Origin: Polynucleobacter duraquae
GTDB taxonomy: Bacteria > Pseudomonadota > Gammaproteobacteria > Burkholderiales > Burkholderiaceae
NCBI RefSeq assembly: GCF_000973625.1
Contig: NZ_CP007501.1
Location: 124,001-188,000, forward strand
Length of the DNA: 64,000 nucleotides
Reading direction: 5' to 3'
Position 1 is the stretch's first letter, and every line of letters begins with the position of its first letter. Below, piece after piece: positions 58,006 through 64,000 of this stretch. Under the pieces are notes generated by a model. That model worked only from the letters and a program-made list of their open reading frames with translations. It searched no databases and was not told the origin of the DNA. The translations under genes were made by a program, and so were the position numbers.

Positions 58006-59439
58006 ATGTTGATTTGGTTTGTCATCATCTATTGGGTGGTTTCTGTAGGCATTGGCCTATGGGCTGCGCTACGAGTCAAAAACACTGCTGACTTTGCTGC
58101 GGCAGGTCATAGCCTTCCTTTGCCTATTGTTACTGCAACCGTATTTGCTACTTGGTTTGGCTCAGAGGCGGTTTTAGGTATTCCTGCAACCTTCCTAAAG
58201 GAGGGTTTAGGAGGAATCGTATCTGACCCCTTTGGCTCATCTTTATGCCTCATATTAGTTGGCCTGTTTTTTGCTCGTCACCTCTATAACCGTCGAATGC
58301 TCACTATCGGTGATTTCTTTAGGGAGAAATACGGTCGTACCGTTGAGGTGCTGGTTACCCTTTGTATTGTGGTTTCTTATTTAGGCTGGGTTTCAGCTCA
58401 AATTAAAGCCCTCGGCTTGGTCTTTAATGTAGTTTCCGACGGCAGTATCACGCAAACGGCTGGTATGTTGATTGGTGCTGGGAGTGTGCTGATTTATACA
58501 TTGTTTGGCGGCATGTGGTCGGTAGCCATAACCGATTTCATTCAAATGATCATCATTGTGGTGGGCATGCTCTACATTGGTGGGGAGATGACAACCCAAG
58601 CGGGCGGGATGGGTATAGTTTTTGATCATGCACTTGCAGCAGGTCAATTTTCTAATTTTTGGCCTGATATGAACCTTGCTTCCATTCTGGGTTTTACTGC
58701 GGCTTTGTGCACCATGATGTTGGGTTCCATTCCCCAGCAAGATGTCTTTCAGCGGATTACCTCCTCTAAGAACGTCAATATTGCAGTTCAGGCAGCATTA
58801 TTGGGTGGAGTCTTGTATTTCGTATTTGCTTTTGTGCCGCTATACCTGGCCTATTCAGCAACCATCATTAGCCCTACTTTGGTAAAGCAGTACATAGACA
58901 CTGACCCACAAATGATTTTGCCTAAGCTGATCTTGAATCATGCTCCATTGATTGCGCAGGTGATGTTTTTCGGTGCCTTACTGTCGGCAATTAAGAGTTG
59001 TGCCAGTGCCACTTTGTTAGCGCCCTCTGTCACTTTCGCTGAAAATATTGTGCGAGGGTTTTTTAAGCATTTATCTGATCAAGACTTACTGAAGATTATG
59101 CGAATCACCGTTCTATGCTTCACGGTGGCAGTAACCTTTTTTGCGATTAATTCAGAGCTGTCTATTTTTAAGATGGTTGAAAATGCCTACAAGGTCACGC
59201 TAGTAGCAGCTTTTGTGCCACTGGCATTTGGCGTGTATTGGTCAAGAGCAAATTCTTTGGGTGGCTTATTGGCTGTTTTAGGGGGGTTAGTGACGTGGAT
59301 TGGCTGCGAAATCATTGCTCCGACAGCAATCCTACCCCCTCAATTGGCTGGCCTTTTGGCCAGCATTATCGGCATGCTATTGGGTGGATTAATGGTAAGA
59401 CCAAGGTCAATATCAAGCTCAGAAGCATTGGATAAGTAG
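58006..59439 (+). CDS. Sodium:solute symporter (SSS family)
   Basis: A 477-residue transporter with about 12-13 membrane helices of the LeuT-fold SSS family. The ATVFATWFGSEAVLGIPA segment, LTIGDFFREKYGR, and a helix-broken TLFGGMWSVAITDFIQ motif are family marks. Substrate is not clear. Its neighbour encodes a ketopantoate reductase-like protein, so pantothenate (PanF) is one possibility, but the sequence does not settle it. TATAAT at 57969-57974 and AAGGAG ten bases before the ATG are present upstream. Confidence 0.85.
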   Translation: MLIWFVIIYWVVSVGIGLWAALRVKNTADFAAAGHSLPLPIVTATVFATWFGSEAVLGIPATFLKEGLGGIVSDPFGSSLCLILVGLFFARHLYNRRMLTIGDFFREKYGRTVEVLVTLCIVVSYLGWVSAQIKALGLVFNVVSDGSITQTAGMLIGAGSVLIYTLFGGMWSVAITDFIQMIIIVVGMLYIGGEMTTQAGGMGIVFDHALAAGQFSNFWPDMNLASILGFTAALCTMMLGSIPQQDVFQRITSSKNVNIAVQAALLGGVLYFVFAFVPLYLAYSATIISPTLVKQYIDTDPQMILPKLILNHAPLIAQVMFFGALLSAIKSCASATLLAPSVTFAENIVRGFFKHLSDQDLLKIMRITVLCFTVAVTFFAINSELSIFKMVENAYKVTLVAAFVPLAFGVYWSRANSLGGLLAVLGGLVTWIGCEIIAPTAILPPQLAGLLASIIGMLLGGLMVRPRSISSSEALDK

Positions 59440-59454
59440 GACCTCATTATTTTA

Positions 59455-59483
59455 TTGCACCCCTAAATGTTCTCCTCTAATAT
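59455..59483 (+). promoter_or_regulatory. Sigma-70 promoter of the ketopantoate reductase-like gene
   Basis: TTGCAC (59455-59460) and TAATAT (59478-59483) are spaced by exactly 17 bases, with the start expected near 59490, about 32 bases before the ATG at 59522. GGAG stands six bases before that ATG. Confidence 0.65.
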
Positions 59484-59521
59484 GAGATCAATTCAAAATT
59501 TCTTATCTTTATGGAGTTCCT

Positions 59522-60541
59522 ATGAAAATCTGTGTGATCGGTGGAGGGGGTGCGATTGGCGGCTATCTTGCTGTCATGTTGGCACGAGCCGGTAATGACG
59601 TTACGGTAGTCGCGCGTGGCGCCACCTTGGCTGCAATCAAAGAGCGCGGCCTTGCATTAATTATGGACGACCAACCTGAGCCTTTAGTAGCGCAGGTAAA
59701 AGCAGTTGAAAAAATTCGGGATGCCGAAACACCAGACGTGGTGATTTTGGCGGTGAAAGCCCACCAGGTTGAGCCAGTCATTGAAGATCTTGCTGCAATC
59801 ATGGGCCCAGAAACAATCTTAATTCCGATGCAAAACGGAATTCCTTGGTGGTATTTCCAGAAGTTGGGTGGCGACTATCAGGATCACTCTGTTGAGACGG
59901 TTGATGCGGGTGGTGTTGCCAAGAATGCAATCAATCCCAATAACATCATTGGTTGCGTAGTGTATCCAGCAACCTTTACACAAGCTCCAGGTGTGATTCG
60001 TCACGTTGAAGGCAATCGCTTTCCTTTAGGCGAGTTGGACGGTAATCAGACCGAGCGTATTCAGAAGGTATCTGAAATGATGTCGGCAGCTGGATTCAAG
60101 TCACCTATCTTGGAAGATATTCGCTCTGAGATTTGGTTGAAATTGTGGGGCAACATGACTTTTAATCCCATCAGCTCTCTGACTCATGGAACATTGGAAG
60201 GCATTTGCCAATATCCACTTACTAAAGAGTTGGCTCGCAATATGATGGCTGAAGCACAAACTATTGCTGAGAAGTTGGGTGTTACTTTTCGTGTGGACAT
60301 TGAACGTCGTATTGCTGGTGCAGAAAAAGTTGGCAAACATAAGACCTCTATGTTGCAGGACTTGGAAGCAGGCCGTAGTTTGGAGATTGATGCTTTGTTA
60401 GGTTCTGTAATTGAGCTTGGCCAGATTACCAAAATACCAACACCATGCCTCAATACAGTCTTTGCTTTAACAAAGTACCTTGATGAGAATGTCCAAGCCT
60501 CTAAAGGCAGCTTGGCATTACCATCTGTCTCTGGTTACTAA
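59522..60541 (+). CDS. 2-dehydropantoate 2-reductase family protein
   Basis: A 339-residue NADPH-dependent reductase. It has the N-terminal ICVIGGGGAIGGYLAVMLARAG Rossmann loop (GxGxxG), VILAVKAHQ, the catalytic-lysine segment SEIWLKLWGNMTFNPISSL, and HKTSMLQDLEAGRSLEIDALLG near the end. Known members make pantoate for CoA synthesis (PanE), but this broad family includes paralogs acting on other 2-oxo acids, so panE is not asserted. A strong terminator follows. Confidence 0.87.
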   Translation: MKICVIGGGGAIGGYLAVMLARAGNDVTVVARGATLAAIKERGLALIMDDQPEPLVAQVKAVEKIRDAETPDVVILAVKAHQVEPVIEDLAAIMGPETILIPMQNGIPWWYFQKLGGDYQDHSVETVDAGGVAKNAINPNNIIGCVVYPATFTQAPGVIRHVEGNRFPLGELDGNQTERIQKVSEMMSAAGFKSPILEDIRSEIWLKLWGNMTFNPISSLTHGTLEGICQYPLTKELARNMMAEAQTIAEKLGVTFRVDIERRIAGAEKVGKHKTSMLQDLEAGRSLEIDALLGSVIELGQITKIPTPCLNTVFALTKYLDENVQASKGSLALPSVSGY

Positions 60542-60588
60542 AATATATAGAAGTATTTAGATTTAATCTCTAAATTAGTAGGACATTA

Positions 60589-60623
60589 AAAAACCCTCAC
60601 CATGAAACATGGTGAGGGTTTTT
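60589..60623 (+). terminator. Strong bidirectional terminator
   Basis: A perfect 16-bp stem (60589-60604 with 60608-60623) around an AAA loop, with A-run and T-run flanks. The arms read AAAAACCCTCACCATG and CATGGTGAGGGTTTTT. It serves the reductase gene on the left and the converging hydrolase gene (stop 60663) on the right. Confidence 0.95.
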
Positions 60624-60662
60624 GTTTTGAGATTTTAGTTTTAGAACAACAGCTTTGATAGG

Positions 60663-61430
60663 CTATTCGAAGCGATTATCTAGGCGTCCAACACCATCAA
60701 TAATGATGCTGACATTGCTACCAGGCTTCATTGAGCCAACACCAACAGAGGTACCACAGGCGATGATGTCGCCAGCCTGCAGTGGGACGTCTTGAGAAAT
60801 CAAGCTAACCAATTTTGCAGGCGCAAAAATCATATCTGCGATAGGGTAGTTCTGACGCTCTTGATCATTCAAAATGGTTTTGATTGTTAACTTACTTGGA
60901 TCTACATCAGTAGTGATGTATGGGCCGAAGACCCCAAAGGTATTGAAACTCTTTGAGCGTGTCCACTGTGCGTAGCCGGGATCGCGATTCAAAATTTCGA
61001 TTGCAGTGACATCGTTAATGCAGGTGTAACCAAAAATAGCATGAGCTGCTTGAGCCTCATCTACTTCATGACAGGCTTTACCGATGACAATGCCCAGTTC
61101 ACCCTCATAAACCACTTTTCCAGAGTAAGACTTGGGAGTGCGAATCACTTGATTGGCTGCCAAGAAAGAATTATTGCCTTTCAGAAAATACAAGGGCTCT
61201 GCTGGCACGGCATGCTCAAGCTTGGTAACTAGTGCATGAAAGTTATCCACCATAGCAACCATCTTAGATGGGGTGCAGGGGATATCGAGAGTGACATCAG
61301 ATAGTTTTAATGTCTCGCCAGTAGCTTGCGGCTTATTAAATAGATCACCGGTGTGCACGGCAACCTGATCACCTTGTACTTGTCCTAAGCCGGTCTTGCC
61401 TTGATGTTGAAACCTGAGCCATTGAGCCAT
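60663..61430 (-). CDS. Fumarylacetoacetate hydrolase-family protein
   Basis: A 255-residue FAH-fold protein. The core has YFLKGNNSFLAANQVI, YEGELGIVIGKAC (metal-binding Glu pair), YTCINDVTA and GDIIACGTSVGVG. Members cut C-C bonds of fumarylpyruvate or acylpyruvates, or isomerise and decarboxylate catechol-cleavage products. The substrate here is unknown; no aromatic pathway gene is beside it. AGGAGG stands seven bases before the start. Confidence 0.87.
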   Translation of the reverse strand: MAQWLRFQHQGKTGLGQVQGDQVAVHTGDLFNKPQATGETLKLSDVTLDIPCTPSKMVAMVDNFHALVTKLEHAVPAEPLYFLKGNNSFLAANQVIRTPKSYSGKVVYEGELGIVIGKACHEVDEAQAAHAIFGYTCINDVTAIEILNRDPGYAQWTRSKSFNTFGVFGPYITTDVDPSKLTIKTILNDQERQNYPIADMIFAPAKLVSLISQDVPLQAGDIIACGTSVGVGSMKPGSNVSIIIDGVGRLDNRFE

Positions 61431-61485
61431 AATAAATCCTCCTGACGGTTAATATTTATAAGCAATATCTTACAGGGATGGATTG

Positions 61486-62421
61486 ATGGTTAAGCATTCT
61501 GAATTACTTTTTGCGCCTGAATTAGATCAATCAGTTCGCTATATTGAACGTACCCGTAATTACTATCTTGGTTTGGGGTATGAAACACCTTATGTTTGGG
61601 CGCATTACCTTGGTGTGCCTTTTACTCCCTTGCAAAAATCTCTTAGTCAATCAACCCTCGGTTTAGTGACTACTGCCGTACCCTTTGATGCCAGTAAGGG
61701 CCCACAAGGACCTGGTGCACCTTATAACGCTGCCGCTAAGTTTTATGACCCCTATGTATGCTCGATTGATGAGAATATAGACTTACGTATTGCCCATGTC
61801 GGTGTTGATAGGCTCAATGCCAATATGCAGGACAGTAATTGTTGGTTTCCAATTAGTGCAGCGAAACGGGCTGTTGCAAAGGGGCGCATTCAATCCCTAT
61901 CTCAGCATTTTTACGGTTTGCCAACCAATCGCAGCCAGCGCCATACTCTGGAAATTGATGCACCCTTCATTCTGAGCAAGATGCGCGCAGATCACGTTGA
62001 CCTTGCTGTATTAATTCCAAATTGCCCGATTTGTCACCAAAGTCAAAGCTTATTGGCGCGTTATTTGGAGGAGGCTGGTATCCCCACAGTCATCATGGGC
62101 GCGGCGAAAGATATTGTGGAGTATTGCGGTGTACCACGTTTGCTCTTTAGTGACTTTCCGCTGGGCAATGCTGCAGCGCTCCCTGATAATGAGCCATCTC
62201 AAGATTCGAATTTTGAATTAGCGCTGCGTTTGCTAGAAAGCGCTCCAAGCGCACGTACAACGGTGCAGTCACCCTTAGTCTGGGATTCCGACGCTTCTTG
62301 GAAATTAGACTATTCCAATCTAGAGCGTCTGAGTGCTGAGGAAATTACACGTTTGCGTGATGAAGCGGAAAAGGCGCGTATTACAGCGCGTGATATCAGA
62401 ATGAAAAGTGTTGGCGCTTAG
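61486..62421 (+). CDS. GrdB/PrdB-like reductase-family protein with Cys in place of Sec
   Basis: A 311-residue protein of the glycine/sarcosine/betaine/proline reductase B-subunit family. The motif PNCPICHQSQSLLARYLEEAGIPTV corresponds to the UxxC region of GrdB/PrdB, with CPIC at 180-183, so selenocysteine is replaced by cysteine. Conserved DLAVLIP and GVPRLLFSDFPLGNAA follow. No partner A or C subunit gene is in the window, so the reaction is unknown. ATG 61486 follows an AGGG site; the frame opens at TTG 61483. Confidence 0.75.
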   Translation: MVKHSELLFAPELDQSVRYIERTRNYYLGLGYETPYVWAHYLGVPFTPLQKSLSQSTLGLVTTAVPFDASKGPQGPGAPYNAAAKFYDPYVCSIDENIDLRIAHVGVDRLNANMQDSNCWFPISAAKRAVAKGRIQSLSQHFYGLPTNRSQRHTLEIDAPFILSKMRADHVDLAVLIPNCPICHQSQSLLARYLEEAGIPTVIMGAAKDIVEYCGVPRLLFSDFPLGNAAALPDNEPSQDSNFELALRLLESAPSARTTVQSPLVWDSDASWKLDYSNLERLSAEEITRLRDEAEKARITARDIRMKSVGA

Positions 62422-63422
62422 GTCTGCCTAGACAAGGAGTATGTACTCAAGGCATGTAGCGCTGTTGTCGCTTCATTTTGAGGAAACTCTTTAAGGCATT
62501 CGAGTGCCAGATCAACTTCGCGCTTCGCGGCAGCTTGGGTGTAATCCAGGGCTCCAGAATTTTGAACCGCACTCAGAATCTGTTGGAAAACATCATCCGG
62601 CAAATCTTGATTTTGTTCAATTGCTGCACGAACCAGTAAGCGCTCTTCGGTGCTACCGTTTTCAAGGAGATAAATGAGCGGCAACGTAGGTTTGCCTTCT
62701 CTTAAATCATCACCAGCATTTTTTCCCATTTGAGATGCGTCTGCGGTGTAATCCAGCAAGTCATCCATTAGCTGGAAAGCAGTACCAATATGGCGACCAA
62801 AGGCAGCTGACTGCTCTCTTTGTTTGTCATTAGCACCCGACAAAATCGCCCCAAGCTCTGTGGATGCTTCAAATAATTTTGCGGTTTTATAGCGAATGAC
62901 CCGTAGATAGCTTTCTTCATCCACCTCAGGGTCGTTCATATTGAGGAGTTGCAAAACCTCTCCTTCGGCTATCGTATTAGTGGCATTGGACAGGATTTCC
63001 ATGACTCGCAGGTCATTGGGGCCCACCATCATCTGAAAGGCTCTTGAATACAGAAAATCGCCCACCAGCACGCTCGCGGCATTACCAAAAGCAGCATTGG
63101 CGGTTTCTCGACCCCTTCTCAGGGTGGATTCATCGACAACATCATCATGCAGTAGAGTGGCTGTGTGGATAAATTCCACTACCGCGGCTAGTTCTAAGGC
63201 ATGCGGACTTACTGCGCCATTGGCTAAAGCCTTGCTGACCAAGAGCAAGAGAGCAGGCCTAACCCGTTTTCCACCCGCCTTGATGATGTAGGAGGAGATT
63301 TGATCAATTAAGGCAACTTTTGAGGCTAAACGCAGGCGAATAACCTCGTCTAAGGCCTTGAAATCTAAGGCAATTGGGGCCAAAATTTGGCTTAATTCGT
63401 TGGTTTTGACAGTGCTCTTCAT
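62418..63422 (-). CDS. ispB: Octaprenyl diphosphate synthase
   Basis: Builds the ubiquinone side chain from FPP and IPP. The 334-residue trans-prenyltransferase has the first aspartate-rich motif DDVVD (93-97) and the second in QLMDDLLDYTAD, plus GGKRVRPALLLL and GDFLYSRAFQMM. Chain length is not fixed by sequence; the octaprenyl call follows from betaproteobacterial ubiquinone-8. It is divergent from rplU, whose -35 lies inside its first codons. Confidence 0.93.
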   Translation of the reverse strand: MKSTVKTNELSQILAPIALDFKALDEVIRLRLASKVALIDQISSYIIKAGGKRVRPALLLLVSKALANGAVSPHALELAAVVEFIHTATLLHDDVVDESTLRRGRETANAAFGNAASVLVGDFLYSRAFQMMVGPNDLRVMEILSNATNTIAEGEVLQLLNMNDPEVDEESYLRVIRYKTAKLFEASTELGAILSGANDKQREQSAAFGRHIGTAFQLMDDLLDYTADASQMGKNAGDDLREGKPTLPLIYLLENGSTEERLLVRAAIEQNQDLPDDVFQQILSAVQNSGALDYTQAAAKREVDLALECLKEFPQNEATTALHALSTYSLSRQT

Positions 63423-63434
63423 GCAAGATATAAT
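63406..63434 (+). promoter_or_regulatory. Consensus sigma-70 promoter of rplU-rpmA
   Basis: TTGACA (63406-63411) and TATAAT (63429-63434) with a 17-base spacer form a perfect consensus promoter. The -35 lies within the first codons of ispB on the other strand. Transcription should begin near 63441, giving a leader of about 57 bases. Confidence 0.9.
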
Positions 63435-63443
63435 AATCGGCTT

Positions 63444-63466
63444 AGCTCATCCAGGGTGGATTAGCT
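63444..63466 (+). promoter_or_regulatory. Leader hairpin at the 5' end of the rplU transcript
   Basis: AGCTCATCC (63444-63452) and GGATTAGCT (63458-63466) pair over nine positions with one C-T mismatch around an AGGGT loop. It would form almost at the first base of the predicted message. No T-run follows, so it may stabilise the RNA or bind a ribosomal protein rather than terminate. The role is inferred. Confidence 0.45.
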
Positions 63467-63497
63467 TAAATGTAGATATTAATTGAGGTTTCACACC

Positions 63498-63809
63498 ATG
63501 TACGCGGTCATAAAAACCGGTGGCAAACAGTATAAAGTTGCTGCAGGCGAAAAATTGAAAATAGAACAGATACCAGCGGAAATCGGCAGCGAAATCACTC
63601 TTGACCAAGTCTTAGCCGTAGGCGAAGGCGCTTCACTCAAATTGGGTGATCCATTGGTTAATGGTGCAGCTGTGATGGCCACTGTCGTCTCCCAGGGACG
63701 TCACGATAAAGTGACAATCTTTAAGATGCGCCGTCGCAAGCATTATCAAAAGCACCAAGGCCATCGTCAGAATTACACAGAAATTCTGATTAACACGATT
63801 AAAGCCTAA
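63498..63809 (+). CDS. rplU: 50S ribosomal protein L21
   Basis: A 103-residue 23S rRNA-binding protein. ATG 63498 gives [20 protein letters not shown], the standard start, and the C-terminal [20 protein letters not shown] is the L21 signature. A TTG at 63483 would only add five unneeded residues. It is followed 34 bases later by rpmA, the universal order. Confidence 0.97.
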   Translation: MYAVIKTGGKQYKVAAGEKLKIEQIPAEIGSEITLDQVLAVGEGASLKLGDPLVNGAAVMATVVSQGRHDKVTIFKMRRRKHYQKHQGHRQNYTEILINTIKA

Positions 63810-63843
63810 TTTAGGCTAACGGCTCAATAGCAGGAGAAAAGAT

Positions 63844-64000
63844 ATGGCACAGAAAAAAGGCGGCGGCTCGACACGAAATGGCCGCGACTCAGAATCGAAA
63901 CGCTTAGGCGTTAAAGTTTTTGGAGGCGAGCAAATCAACGCTGGCAGCATCATTATTCGTCAACGTGGTACACGAGTTCATCCGGGTATGAACGTTGGTA
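63844..64000 (+). CDS. rpmA: 50S ribosomal protein L27, N-terminal part (runs off the right edge)
   Basis: The start [20 protein letters not shown] and then [20 protein letters not shown] are L27; the N-terminal tail reaches the peptidyl-transferase centre. 52 residues are visible of about 85. AGGAGAAAAGAT stands before the ATG. It is co-transcribed with rplU, and obgE is the expected next gene outside the window. Confidence 0.96.
   Translation, partial: MAQKKGGGSTRNGRDSESKRLGVKVFGGEQINAGSIIIRQRGTRVHPGMNVG

Noticed and set aside
61486..62421. An in-frame selenocysteine TGA codon in the GrdB/PrdB-like gene
   Set aside because: The frame is open throughout and the selenocysteine position reads TGC/TGT (Cys) in CPIC.
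1..64000. tRNA, rRNA, CRISPR arrays, insertion sequences, prophage or att sites
   Set aside because: I looked through the intergenic gaps and coding content and saw no such signal; the gaps are short and mostly explained by promoters, dyads or terminators. A covariance-model scan would be needed to exclude small structured RNAs.

Overview
The window looks like a chromosome segment of a small-genome freshwater betaproteobacterium of the Burkholderiales, most like Polynucleobacter. This rests on the gene orders (rpe-trpEGDC; bioAFD facing bioB; coq7 next to the mraZ-ftsZ cluster; lpxC-dciA-secA; pilBCD-coaE-zapD; ispB facing rplU-rpmA), a moderately AT-rich composition, and very tight packing with many 1-17 nt overlaps. 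The species call is inference from protein and gene-order recognition; no database search was run. No rRNA, tRNA, CRISPR array, insertion sequence or prophage was seen, and no gene-free stretch exceeds 300 bases.

1-21.4 kb is housekeeping with a few accessory genes: the 5' part of hemA, a small membrane protein, a MazE/MazF-type toxin-antitoxin pair with two palindromic operators, ung, an M61 peptidase, dsbC, a UbiH-type hydroxylase, ychF, a small regulator next to an unknown membrane protein, the rpe-trpEGDC operon, apaG, a tiny membrane protein divergent from mltA, an enoyl-CoA hydratase, an M20 amidohydrolase, the biotin genes and coq7.

21.4-44.1 kb is a complete division and cell wall cluster, mraZ-rsmH-ftsL-ftsI-murE-murF-mraY-murD-ftsW-murG-murC-ddlB-ftsQ-ftsA-ftsZ, read as one chain of overlapping genes. 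It is followed by a peroxiredoxin, lpxC, dciA (opposite strand) and secA. The 268-base control region before mraZ carries a consensus LexA box, a 14-bp palindrome, a sigma-70 promoter and three TGGGN-type repeats expected of a MraZ operator.

44.1-48.4 kb is the most unusual block: a five-gene operon for a tungsten-type aldehyde:ferredoxin oxidoreductase (four-cluster ferredoxin, catalytic subunit, FAD/NAD subunit, MoaD-like protein and an unrecognised 103-residue protein), set between secA and argJ.

48.4-64 kb holds argJ, an ATPase, a NUDIX hydrolase, zapD, coaE, a cut-down pilB-pilC-pilD set, a CorC/HlyC-family protein, ogt, an ERG9-like squalene synthase, a sodium:solute symporter, a ketopantoate reductase-like gene, a fumarylacetoacetate hydrolase-family gene, a GrdB/PrdB-like protein with Cys in place of selenocysteine, ispB, and rplU-rpmA driven by a perfect-consensus promoter. 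rpmA runs off the right edge.
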